This document shows positions 35,826 to 47,955 of a DNA stretch of 64,000 nt, piece after piece; the stretch's first letter is position 1; each line of letters opens with the position of its first letter. Below the pieces are notes generated by a model. It saw only the letters and a program-made list of their open reading frames with translations. It was not told the origin of the DNA and did no database searches. Source of the stretch: Sacculina carcini. Lineage: Eukaryota; Arthropoda; Thecostraca; Sacculinidae. The DNA is taken from positions 6,005,518 to 6,069,517 of the forward strand of contig OU696570.1 in NCBI GenBank assembly GCA_916048095.2, in the 5' to 3' direction. Both the position numbers and the translations under genes were made by a program.

Positions 35826-37950
35826 AAGAAGAAATTATCTGTCTGTCTGTGTATGTATGCTTGAATATGAGGTGACATAATTGCGCTGGTTCATGGTTCG
35901 CTGGTTCAATGATCAGGGGCTTCAAACGCAAACGAAGCGATGGCTCATTTTTATGAAATAAAAATGTCCCGCGGGCAGCAATAAAACGTTCAATTTCACC
36001 CTGTAGAATGAATTCATATACAAAACTAATGGATTTGACTTCAAGAACCAGAACGGATGGTGTTCGAGTTCTGAATTTTTCCTCACGTCGGGCGGGTTTA
36101 AATATGAGGCGGGTTGAGTGAAAATATTTTGTCAAAATAAAATTAAAAATAATGAAATTTAGACCTTTTAATTGATTAAGGTTTTCATGACTTTGCCTTA
36201 TTTATTTTTAATTTGCAATTTTTTTATTAATTGCTCCGCACAACGGGCGGGTTTTAATGCTAGTATATATATATATAAGAGATTCTCTGTGTGTCTGTGT
36301 GTGTGTTCCACCCTCCTTGGTCCATTTTCTATCAGCTGCTACTCAGCCATCACTTGGCGTACCCGCTAAAAATTTATACCATCATGTTGGAAATTTTTTT
36401 GTCTACACGATATGCTAAATTTTAAATTTTAAAAATTAAATTAAAAAAAGTTATAGCGGTGAAAAGACAAAATGAACCCTGAAAAATGCGAAAATTTGGG
36501 TCATTTTTCGGAAGACTACTCCTCCTAAACCAGCAAGGGTACAACTATACAAATTATACCACTGTGTAGAAAATTTTCTGTTCTACTCAACGAACTATAA
36601 TTTATACCAAAAAATTAAATATAAAACATGTAAAATGGAAAAAAATTCGAAATACATTTAAAATTTTATTTAAACTCCACGCGTCATTTTTTCTATACTT
36701 TTTTCTCTATTTCTCAAAAACTAATTATCACACATCTAAATAAATAATACCATCATGCTGGGAATTTTGTTTTCTACAACACGGTATAATTTTTAATTTT
36801 CCAAAGTGTATTAAAAAAAAGTTACGGCGGTGTGAAGTGTAAATGACAAAGTCAAAAAGGCAAAATTAGCACACAAAAACGTAAATATTTTGGTCATTAT
36901 TCCGCTATCCAGTCCTGATAAACCAGCAGTGGTACAGCTATAAAACTTATACTATTGTGTAGATAATTATGTGTTCTACAAGAAAAGTTATAATTTATAC
37001 CCACAAATTATACAAAAAACGTGTAAAATTAGCAAAATTCTCAAATACATCCAAAATTACACTTGAACACCGGGTGACTAAAATTAATTCATTTTTTTAC
37101 TATTTCTCATAAAATATTTGTTACACATCAAAATAAATTATACCATCGTGCTAGAAATTTTGTTTTCTACAATACGGTATAATGTTCAATTTTCCAAAGT
37201 GTATCAGAAGGAAGTTACGGGGGTGTAAAGTCAACAGGACATATTGCCAATTTGACAGCTATTATGCGCACTTGCGATTACACAGGAATATACTACTGTG
37301 TAGATAATTTTGTGTTCTACAAGATAAGCTATAATTTATACCCACAAATGATACAAAAAACGTGTAAAATTGGCAAAATTCACAAATACATCCAAAATTA
37401 CACTTGAACACCGGGCGACTAAAATTAATTCATTTTTCTACTATTTATCAGTAACTATTTGTTATACATGAAAATAAATTATACCATCGTGCTAGAAATT
37501 TTGTTTCCTACAGTACGGTATACTTTTTAATTTTCCAAAGTGTATCTAAAGGAAGTTACGGCGATGGAAAGTCAAAATGTCATGTTTCCAATTTGACAGC
37601 TATTATGCGCACTTGCGATTAAACATGAATATACACTGATTTAATTTCACTGAAGTCCAATCACAATTTACGCACTTGCGATTACACAGGAATATACTAC
37701 TGTGTAGAGAATTTTGTGTTCTACAATATAAGCTATAATTTATACCCACAAATGGTACAAAAAACGTGTAAAATTGGCAAAATTCTCAAATACATATCAA
37801 AATTACACTACCAAATTACACTACAATTACTACATAAATTATAAATTATTATTATAAATTACACTACCAATTACTAAATTACATTAAAATTACATTACGG
37901 CGATGTAAAGTCAAAATGTCATGTTTCCAATTTGACAGCTATTATGCGCA
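33900..37950 (+). repeat. tandem ~0.35-0.41-kb repeats inside the Helitron array
   Basis: Roughly ten copies of a unit with the landmarks GCGCACTTGCGATTACACAG, TGTGTAGATAATTTTGTG, AATTTATACCCACAAATGAT, ACACTTGAACACCGGGCGAC and GTTACGGCGGTGTAAAGTCA. Landmark spacings such as 34293, 34697, 35101 and 35447 show periods near 404 and 346. Further copies lie at 46700-47050 and 48700-49750 (plus) and, inverted, 43790-44900 and 62350-63050. Confidence 0.9.
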
Positions 37951-40764
37951 CTTGCGATTACACAGGAATATACACCGATTATATTTCACTGAAGTCCAAT
38001 CACAATTAAGAATGCATCATATTATCTCCAAGCATGGATGGTGTGGTTTTTTTGCGTACAGTTTAATTAATGCTACTCTATACTGAATAGAAAGTCTTTA
38101 TTGTCCTCAATATTTACATATCAAATGTTCCGCACGACGGGCGGGTAAAATGCTACTTGGAAAAAGTAAGCTACTGAATTGTACTGTGTAATTTAATTGG
38201 TTTAATTTCAATTTGCATACGCTTAAGTTGCATAAGGATACGGGTTGTAATATCATGCAATGCCAAGTATATGCATATGCTGTTTTAGAGGAAGCATTAA
38301 TCTGGAATTATAGAGATGTTTCATTGTTTTGATAGTGTTACACCACTGAATTACTACACACGAAGGACGGGTGTGAATTTGAGTAGTGTTGAGGGAAAAA
38401 CATCGTCAATAATTAAAACAAGAATTTTCAAATTTGACTTTTCTATTGGTCGTTTTTCATCAATTTTCTTTGTGTTTGTTTCGTGTTTGAGTTCTGAATT
38501 ATTCCGCACGACGGGCAGCTTTATATATGAGGCGGGTTGTGGAAAAACATGTTTTCTAAATTGAAACATAAATTTCACATTTAGACTTTTATATTAGCTA
38601 AAACTTTCCTGTGGGTTTGTTTTTCTTTTTCAATTTGCACTAATTTTTTATGAATTGAATATTAATTATACTTTATGAACTGTACCGCACGACGGGCGAA
38701 TTAAATGTATCTATAAAGAGTGGGTTTAAATGATAGCGAGGTATATGATATTTTGCTAGCAGTAAATATTCTAGCGATAAAAGTAGAATAGCTCTTGAGC
38801 AAATGATTTTGGAGAATGATGTGAGCCTTTAAATATATTTTACGATCTGATGATATATGTATTAGGAATAATACGTAGCAGAATATAGATTGCATAATAT
38901 AATATCGGCTGCAATATCAAGGGCTGTAATATCGGTGTAATCCAAAAAATAACAACTGTATGAATATGATGCATTAGTGGAAGCATTAACCGGGAATTAT
39001 GAGATAATATGATAATGGTGTATAATTATATCGCATTATGCAACAAATGTGAATTTAGCTGCCTTACAGTTTGGTCCCGATACTATATTGGCGGGTTGAG
39101 AGAAAAGTATTGGTGGGCCGCGTGTTTGGGACCCCTGGGGTAGATAATCTCAGTCTTCTGATTACAAATTATGATCGCATCAGTATATTTTGTGATCACA
39201 AACTAATAAGTTAAATCACCTCAGACTAGGCTGAGAGCGGTCAAGATTGAATGGTTGGGTTGGGTCGGGTAGGTTTGACTCAGGTTATATTGGGTTTTAA
39301 TGATAGCGGAAAATATATAAATTTTAACAATAAATATTATAGCGGTAAAAGTGAAATAGTACTTAAGCAAATGATATTGGGGAATGATGTTAAGTAATAA
39401 ATATAGTTTGGAAACATTCTGATGAAAAGATTTCATCATCTTTCATTGTTTGTTTCGTGTTTGTGTTCTGAATTATACCACACGACGGGCAGATTTATAT
39501 ATCAGGCGGGTTGAGGGATAATATTTGTCAAAATAAGAACAAAAATATTCACATTTAGACTTTTCTATTGGTTAAGATATTTATAGGTTATATTTTTTGG
39601 TTTTCAATTTGTATTCATTATATTTTATGGATTTGATATGAATTTTATTGTATGAATTGTTCCGCACGACGGGTGGGTTTAAAAAAGTGTTTTAGATCAT
39701 TTTTTCAAATGGTTCATTTAAAAAAAGGTAATTTTTTTTTAAAATAAAAATGTTCCGCGGGCAGCAACTATAGACAATAGAACGTTCAATTTTCCCTGTA
39801 GAATTAATCCATACACAAAACCAATGGATTTGACTTCAAATTTGAATTTTATTGTATGAATTGTTCCGCACGACGGGCGGGTTTAAAAAAAAGTGTTTCC
39901 ATTTTTTAGTTCATTTTTTCAAATGGTTCATTTAAAAAGAGGTATTTTTAAAAAATAAAAATGCTCCGCGGGCAGCAACTATAGACAATAGAACGTTCAA
40001 TTTACCCTGTAAAATTAGTCCATACACAAAACCAATGGATTTGACTTCAAGATGCAGAACGGATCGTGTTCGAGTTCTGAATTATTCAGCACGACGGGCG
40101 GGTTTAAAAATGACTCAGGCGGACTGAGGGGAAATATTTTGTCGAAATATAAATAATTAAACTTAGAATTTTCAATTGATTAATATTTTTATGAGTGTAC
40201 CCTATTTCATTTTTATTTTTCCATATTTTTTTATGAATTGAATATGAATTTCATGTTATGAATTGCTCCGCACAACGGGCGGGTTTTAATGCTATATATA
40301 TACATAAAGAAGAAATTATCTGTCTGTCTGTGTATGTATGCTTGAATATGAGGTGACATAATTGCGCTGGTTCATGGTTCGCTGGTTCAATGATCAGGGG
40401 CTTGAAACGCAAACGAAGCGATGGCTCATTTTTATGAAATAAAAATGTCCCGCGGGCAGCAATAAAACGTTCAATTTCACCGTATAGAATGAATTCATAT
40501 ACAAAACTAATGGATTTGACTTCAAGAACCAGAACGGATGGTGTTCGAGTTCTGAATTATTCTTCACGTCGGGCGGGTTCAAAAATGAGGCGGGCTGAGT
40601 GAAAATATTTTGTCAAAATAAAATTAAAAATAATGAAATTTAGACTTTTTAATTGATTAAGGTCTTCATGAGTTTGCCTTATTTATTTTTAATTTGCAAT
40701 ATTTTTATGAATTGTTCCGCACAACGGGCGGGTTTTAATGCGGTTTTAATGCTATATATATACA

Positions 40765-43700
40765 CTAGCATTAAAACCCGCCCGTTGTGCGGAACAATTC
40801 ATAGAAATATTGCAAATTAAAAATAAATAAGGCAAACTCATGAAGACCTTAATCAATTAAAAATTCAAAATTTCATTATTTTTAATTTTATTTTGACAAA
40901 ATATTTTCACTCAACCCGCCTCATATTTAAGCCCGCCCGACGTGAGGAATAATTCAGAACTCGAACACCATCCGTTCTGGTTCTTGAAATCAAATCCATT
41001 AGTTTTGTATATGAATTCATTCTATACGGTGAAATTGAACGTTTTATTGCTGCCCGCGGGACATTTTTATTTCATAAAAATGAGCCATCGCTTCGTTTGC
41101 GTTTGAAGCCCCTGATCATTGAACCAGCGAACCATGAACCAGCGCAATTATGTCACCTCATATTCAAGCATACATACACAGACAGACAGATAATTTCTTC
41201 TTTATGTATATATATAGCATTAAAACCCGCCCGTTGAGCGGAGCAATTCATAAAAATATTGCAAATTAAAAACAAATAAGGCAAACTCATAAAAACCTTA
41301 ATCAATAAAAAAGTCTAAATTTCATTATTTTTAATTTTATTTTGACAAAATATTTTCACTCAGCCTGCCTCATATTTAAACCCGGCCGACGTGCGGAATA
41401 ATTCAGAACTCGAACACCATCCGTTCTGGTTCTTGAAGTCAAATCCATTAGTTTTGTATATGAATTCATTCTACACGGTGAAATTGAACGTTTTATTGCT
41501 GCCCGCGGGACATTTTTATTTCATAAAAATGAGCCATCGCTTCGTTTGCGTTTGAAGCCCCTGATCATTGAACCAGCGAACCATGAACCAGCGCAATTAT
41601 GTCACCTCATATTCAAGCATACATACACAGACAGACAGATAATTTCTTCTTTATGTATATATATATAGCATTCAAACCCGCCCGTTGTGCGGAACAATTC
41701 ATAACATGAAATTCATATTCAATTCATAAAAAATATGGAAAAATAAAAATGAAATAGGGTACACTCATAAAAATATTCATCTATTGAAAATTATAAGTTT
41801 AATTATTTTTATTTCGACAAAATATTTCCCCTCAGTCCGCCTGAGTCATTTTTAAACCCGCCCGTCGTACTGAATAATTCAGAACTCGAACACGATCCGT
41901 TCTGGATCTTGAAGTCAAATCCATTGGTTTTGTGTATGGATTAATTCTACAGGGTAAATTGAACGTTCTATTGTCTATAGTTGCTGCCCGCGGAACATTT
42001 ATATTTTATTCATTTACATTAACATTTTTATTTTTTATGAACCATTTGAAAAAATGATCTAAAACACTTTTTTAAACCCACCCGTCGTGCGGAACAATTC
42101 ATACAATAAAATTCATATCAAATCCAGAAAATATAATGAATACAAATTGAAAACCAAAAAATGTAACCTATAAATATCTTAACCAATAGAAAAGTCTAAA
42201 TGTGAATATTTTTGTTCTTATTTTCACAAATATTATTCCTCAACCCGCCTGATATATAAATCTGCCCGTCGTGTGGTATAATTCAGAACACAAACACGAA
42301 ACAAACAATGAAAGATGATGAAATCTTTTCATCAGAATGCTTCCAAACTATATTTATTACTTAACATCATTCCCCAATATCATTTGCTCAAGTACTATTT
42401 CACTTTTACCGCTATAATATTTATTGTTAAAATATATATATATTTTCCGCTATCATTAAAACCCAATATAACCTGAGTCAAACCTACCCAACCCAACCCA
42501 ACCATTCAATCTTGACCGCTCTCAGCCTAGTCTGAGGTGATTTAACTTATTAGTTTGTGATCACAAAATATACTGATGCGATCATAATTTGTAATCAGAA
42601 GACTGAGATTATCTACCCCAGGGGTCCCAAACACGCGGCCCACCAATACTTTTCTCTCAACCCGCCAATATAGTATCGGGACCAAACTGTAATGCAGCTA
42701 AATTCACATTTGTTGCATAATACGATATAATTATACACCATTATCATATTATCTCATAATTCCCGGTTAATGCTTCCACTAATGCATCATATTCATACAG
42801 TTGTTATTTTTTGGATTACACCGATATTACAGCCCTTGATATTACAGCCGATATTATATTATGCAATCTATATTCTGCTACGTATTATTCCTAATACATA
42901 TATCATCAGATCGCAAAATATATCTAAAGGTTCACATCATTCTCCAAAATCATTTGCTTAAGAGCTATTCTACTTTTATCGCTAGAATATTTACTGCTAG
43001 CAAAATATCATATACCTCGCTATCATTTAAACCCACTCTTAATAGATACATTTAATTCCCCCGTCGTGCGGAACAGTTCATAAAATATAATTAATATTGA
43101 ATTCATAAAAAATTAGTGCAAATTGAAAAAGAAAAACAAACCCATATGAAAGTTTTAGCTAATATAAAAGTCTAAATGTGAAATTTATGTTTCAATTTAG
43201 AAAACATGTTTTTCCACAACCCGCCTCATATTTATAGCTGCCCGTCGTGCGGAATAATTCAGAACTCAACCACGAAACAAACCCAAAGAAAATTGATGAA
43301 AAACGACCAATAGAAAAGTCAAATTTGTAAATTCTTGTTTTAATTATTGACGATGATTTTCCCTCAACACTGCTCAAATTCACACCCGTCCTTCGTGTGT
43401 AGTAATTCAGAAGTGTAACACTATCAAAACAATGAAACATCTCTATAATTCCAGATTAATGCTTCCTCTATAACAGCATATGAATATACTTGGCATTGCA
43501 TGATATTACAACCCGTATCCTTATGCAACTTAAGCGTATGCAACTTGAAATTAAACCAATTAAATTACACAGTAAAATTCAGTAGCTTACTTTGTTCCAA
43601 GTAGCATTTTACCCGCCCGTCGTGCGGAACATTTGATGTGTAAATATTGAGGACAATAAAGACTTTCTATTCAGTATAGTTTAGCATTAATTAAACTGTA

Positions 43701-45556
43701 CGCAATAAAACCACACCATCCATGCTTGGAGATAATATGATGCATTCTTAATTGTGATTGGGCTTCAGTGAAATTTAATCGGTGTATATTCCTGTGTAAT
43801 CGCAAGTGCGCATAATAGCTGTCAAATTGGCAATATGTCCTTTTGACTTTACACCGCCGTAACTTCCTTCAGATACCCTTTGGAAAATTACAACTTATAC
43901 CGTATTGTAGAAAACAAGATTTCTAGCACGATGGTATAATTTATTTTTATGTATAACAAATAGTTACTGAGAAATGGTAGAAAAATTAATTAATTTTAGT
44001 CGCCCGGTGTTCAAGTGTAATTTTGGATGTATTTGAGAATTTTGCCAATTTTACACGTTTTTTGTACCATTTGTGGGTATAAATTATAGCTTATATTGTA
44101 GAACACAAAATTCTCTACACAGTAGTATATTCCTGTGTAATCGCAAGTGCGTAAATTGTGATTGGACTTCAGTGAAATTAAATCAGTGTATATTCATGTG
44201 TAATCGCAAGTGCGCATAATAGCTGTCAAATTGGCAACATGACATTTTGACTTTACACCGCCGTGACTTCCTTTAGATACACTTTGGAAAATTAAAAATT
44301 ATACCGTATTGTAGAAAACAAAATTTCTAGCACGATGGTATAATTTATTTTCATGTATAACAAATAGTTACTGAGAAATAGTAGAAAAATTAACTAATTT
44401 TAGTCGCCCGGTGTTCAAGTGTAATTTTGGATGTATTTGAGAATTTTGCCAATTTTACACGTTTTTTGTATCATTTGTGGGTATGAATTATAGCTTATCT
44501 TGTAGAACAAAAAATTATCTACACAGTTGTATATTCCTGTGTAATCGCAAGTGTGCATAATAGCTGTCAAATTGGCAACATGACATTTTGACTTTACACC
44601 GCCGTGACTTCCTTTAGGTTCACTTTGGAAAATTAACAATTATACCGTATTGTAGAAAACAAAATTTCTAGCACGATGGTATAATTTATTTTAATGTGTG
44701 ACAGATAGTTACTGAGAAATAGTAGAAAAATTAATTAATTTTAATCACCCGGTGTTCAAGTGAAATTTTGGATCTATTTGAGAATTTTGCCAATTTTACA
44801 CGTTTTTTGTATCATTTGTGGGTATAAATTATAATTTTTATTGTAGAACACAAAATTATCTACACAATAGTATAATTTTTATAGCTGTACCATTGCTGGT
44901 TTATGAGGAATAGATAGCGGAATATTGACCAAAATATTCACGTTTTTGTGTGCTAATTTTGCCTTTTTGACTTTGTCATTTACACTTCACACCGCCGTAA
45001 CTTTTTTTAATACACTTTGTAAAATTAAAAATTATACTGTGTTGTAGAAAAGAAAATTCCCAGCATGATGGTATTACTTATTTAGATGTGTGATAATTAT
45101 TTTTTGAGAAATAGAGAAAAAAGTATAGAAAATTTGACGCGTGGAGTTTAAATAAAATTTTGAATGTAGATTGAATTTTTTTCCATTTTACATGTTTTAT
45201 ATTCAATTTTTGGGTATAAATTATAGTGCGTTGAGTAGAAGATAAAATTGTATACACAGTGGTATAATTTGTATAGTTGTACCATTGCTGGTTTAGGAAG
45301 AGTAGTCTTCAGAAAATCGACCAAAATTTTCGCATTTTTTAGGGTTCATTTTGTCTTTTCACCGCAATAACTTTTTTTGGTTTTATTTTTGAAATTTAAA
45401 ATTTAGTGTTAAGTGTAGACAAGAAAATTTCCAACATTATGGTATAAATTTTCAGCGGGTACGCCAAGTGGTGGCCGAGTATTAGCTGATAGAATATGGA
45501 CCAAGGATGGTGAACACACAGACACACACACAGAGGATCTCTTTTATATATATAGG
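40765..45556 (-). mobile_element. Helitron (4792 bp), minus orientation, nested in another Helitron
   Basis: The 3' end CTAG is at 40765-40768 and the 5' end at 45556 (reads CCTATATATATAAAAGAG; the expected TC is CC). Flanks GCTATATATATACA and TAAAGAAGAAATTA join to give exactly the sequence seen at 40291-40318, so it inserted between A and T with no duplication. Same internal order as 59059-63733, its near-identical sister. Together with the plus units on its left it forms a large imperfect palindrome centred near 40760. No coding capacity. Confidence 0.92.
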
Positions 45557-47053
45557 TAAAGAAGAAATTATCTGTCTGTCTGTGTATGTATGCTTGAATA
45601 TGAGGTGACATAATTGCGCTGGTTCATGGTTCGCTGGTTCAATGATCAGGGGCTTCAAACGCAAACGAAGCGATGGCTCATTTTTATGAAATAAAAATGT
45701 CCCGCGGGCAGCAATAAAACGTTCAATTTCACCGTGTAGAATGAATTCATATACAAAACTAATGGATTTGACTTCAAGAACCAGAACGGATGGTGTTCGA
45801 GTTCTGAATTATTCCTCACGTCGGGCGGGTTTAAATATGAGGCGGGCTGAGTGAAAATATTTTGTCAAAATATAATTAAAAATAATGAAATTTAGACTTT
45901 TTAATTGATTAAGGTTTTCATAAGTTTGCCTTATTTATTTTTAATTTGCAATATTTTTATAAATTGTTCCGCACAACGGGCGGGTTTTAATGCTAGTATA
46001 TATATATAAAAGAGATCCTCTGTGTGTCTGTGTGTGTGTGTCTATCTGTCTGTCCCACCCTTCTTGGTCCATTTTCTATCAGCTGGCACTCGGCCACCAC
46101 TTGGCGTACCCGCTAACAATATATACCATCACGTTGGAAATTTTCTTGTCTACACTTTAGATTAAATTTTAAATTTCAAAAATGAAACCAAAAAAAGTTA
46201 TAGCGGTGAAAAAACAAAATGAACCCTGAAAAATGCGAAAATTTTGGTCAATTTTCTGCAGACTACTCCTCCTAAACCAGCAATGGTACAACTATACAAA
46301 TTATACCACTGTGTAGAAAATTTTCTGTTCTGCTCAACAAACTGTAATTCATACCCAAAAATTGAATATAAAACATGTAAAATGGACAAAAATTCAATCT
46401 GCATTCAAAATTTTATTTAAACTCCACGCGTCCGATTTTCTATACTTTTTTCTCTATTTGTCAAAAATTAATTATCACACATCTAAATAAATAATACCAT
46501 CATGCTAGGAATTTTTATTTTCCAAAGTGTATTAAAAAGAAGTTACGGCGGTGTGAAGTCAAAATGACAATGTCAAAAAGGCATAATTAGCACTGAAAAC
46601 CGTGAATATGTTGGTCAATATTCCGCTATCTATTCCTCATAAGCCAGCAATTGTACAGCTATGAAAATTATACTATTGTGTAGATAATTTTGTGTTCTAC
46701 AAGAAAAGTTATAATTTATACCCACAAATGATACAAAAAACGTGTGAAATTGGCAAAATTCTCAAATACATCCGAAATTACACTTGAACACCGGGCGACT
46801 AATATTAATTCATTTTTCTACTATTTCTCTGTAACTATTTGTTACACATAAAAATAAATTATACCATCGTACTGGAAATTTTGTGTTCTATAATGCGGTA
46901 TAATTTTTTATTTTACAAAGTGTTCCTAAAGAAAGTTACAGCGGTGTAAATTCAAAAGGACATATTGCCAATTTGACAGCTATTATGCGCACTTGCGATT
47001 ACACAGGAATATACTACTGTGTAGATGATTTTGTGTTCTACAAGATAAGCTAT

Positions 47054-47605
47054 CGCCTGAAAGTGAATGGCTATCCCATAAAGGTGATCGAAAAAACAAA
47101 ATATAGGGCACTAAGGAATGCGGGCAATTCTGGACATGGAGAAGAAAAAGAAGACGAACGCAAATATTATGTAAACTTGCCATACTTGGTAGAGGCAAAC
47201 AAGCGACAGTGTCAATCACTGCTCAGAAGAACGGGTCTCGCAGACAAAGTGCGGATTTTCTTTGACCCGGGTCGCCCATTAAAAAGAATATTTGCACCTC
47301 CCAAAGAGCGCCTGATATGCGAGTCTGGTTGCTTTACATGCTCCTGTGCGACGAAAAGGTCACAATGTTGGCAGAAGAATGTGATTTATAAGATAACTTG
47401 TACGATCTGTGGAAGATTCTACATAGGTAAAACCTGTCGACCTTTGAAAATACGAGTGCAGGAGCATATTAGCCCAAAACTGATCGGTGTGATGTTTGAA
47501 CACAACAATGAGCATCACACCAACTCTCCATTATCCATCAGCTGGTGTATCATCCACAGTGGCATCAGAGATGAGTCGACAAGAAAGTACGCTGAAGCAT
47601 GATAC
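47054..47605 (+). pseudogene. GIY-YIG endonuclease domain of a Penelope-like element
   Basis: About 183 residues open to a stop (TGA at 47600-47602 in frame). It reads LPYLVEANKRQCQSLLRRTG, a Cys cluster (CESGCFTCSC), then VIYKITCTICGRFYIGKT, the GIY-YIG core with the CCHH-like Cys pair typical of Penelope endonucleases, followed by RPLKIRVQEH and a His-rich segment (EHNNEHHTNSP). In full elements this nuclease nicks target DNA for target-primed reverse transcription. The frame upstream of 47054 is Helitron sequence, so this is a truncated gene. Confidence 0.88.
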
Positions 47606-47804
47606 GACAGCATGATGATGGATCGCTCATCAACGGTTGCAAGGGAATATATTTAAAATGTCAACTCTAAACATAACACAATTGGCAATTTATTCTCCTT
47701 TTTCAGCGTTTAATCACTAGAGTCACTCAATTGTTATGATGCATGTGTTTTTTTATTGTCTCCTATATAATTGTGCAATTTGGCCGTTAATTTGAATGAA
47801 TTTC

Positions 47805-47842
47805 AGTACCTGAAGAAGCCGTTAGGCGAAAACGTTCGTACT
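47805..47842 (+). ncRNA. hammerhead-ribozyme-like motif in the Penelope-like 3' region
   Basis: Stem I AGTAC (47805-47809) pairs perfectly with GTACT (47838-47842). Between them are the core CTGAAGA (47810-47816), stem II GCC-GTTA-GGC (47818-47827), GAAA (47828-47831), a minimal AA/TT stem III and TTC at the predicted cleavage site after 47837. One extra A at 47817 departs from the consensus. Penelope-like elements are known to carry minimal type I hammerheads. Confidence 0.55.
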
Positions 47843-47887
47843 AAAAAAATATATTGATTGTGCCCGATGAAGTGATTCATTTACATA

Positions 47888-47888
47888 A

Positions 47889-47952
<64 letters not shown>
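47888..47952. repeat. (TA)n microsatellite
   Basis: About 32 TA units at the junction between the Penelope-like element and a new Helitron 5' end (TC at 47953). Confidence 0.95.

Positions 47953-47955
<3 letters not shown>

Larger units (their letters stand above)
47054..47885 (+). mobile_element. Penelope-like retroelement, 5'-truncated
   Basis: Helitron sequence breaks off at AAGATAAGCTAT (47053) and element sequence begins. It contains the C-terminal GIY-YIG endonuclease region of a Penelope-type protein, an AT-rich 3' UTR and a hammerhead-like motif. The reverse transcriptase part is absent. The 3' end runs into a (TA)n tract at about 47888. Confidence 0.85.

Noticed and set aside
38316-38564. 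Short ORFs starting MFHCFDSV with matches at 43192-43440 and 61898-62095
   Set aside because: They repeat because the Helitron module repeats; the apparent protein similarity to the end of the gypsy pol frame is due to shared Helitron DNA.
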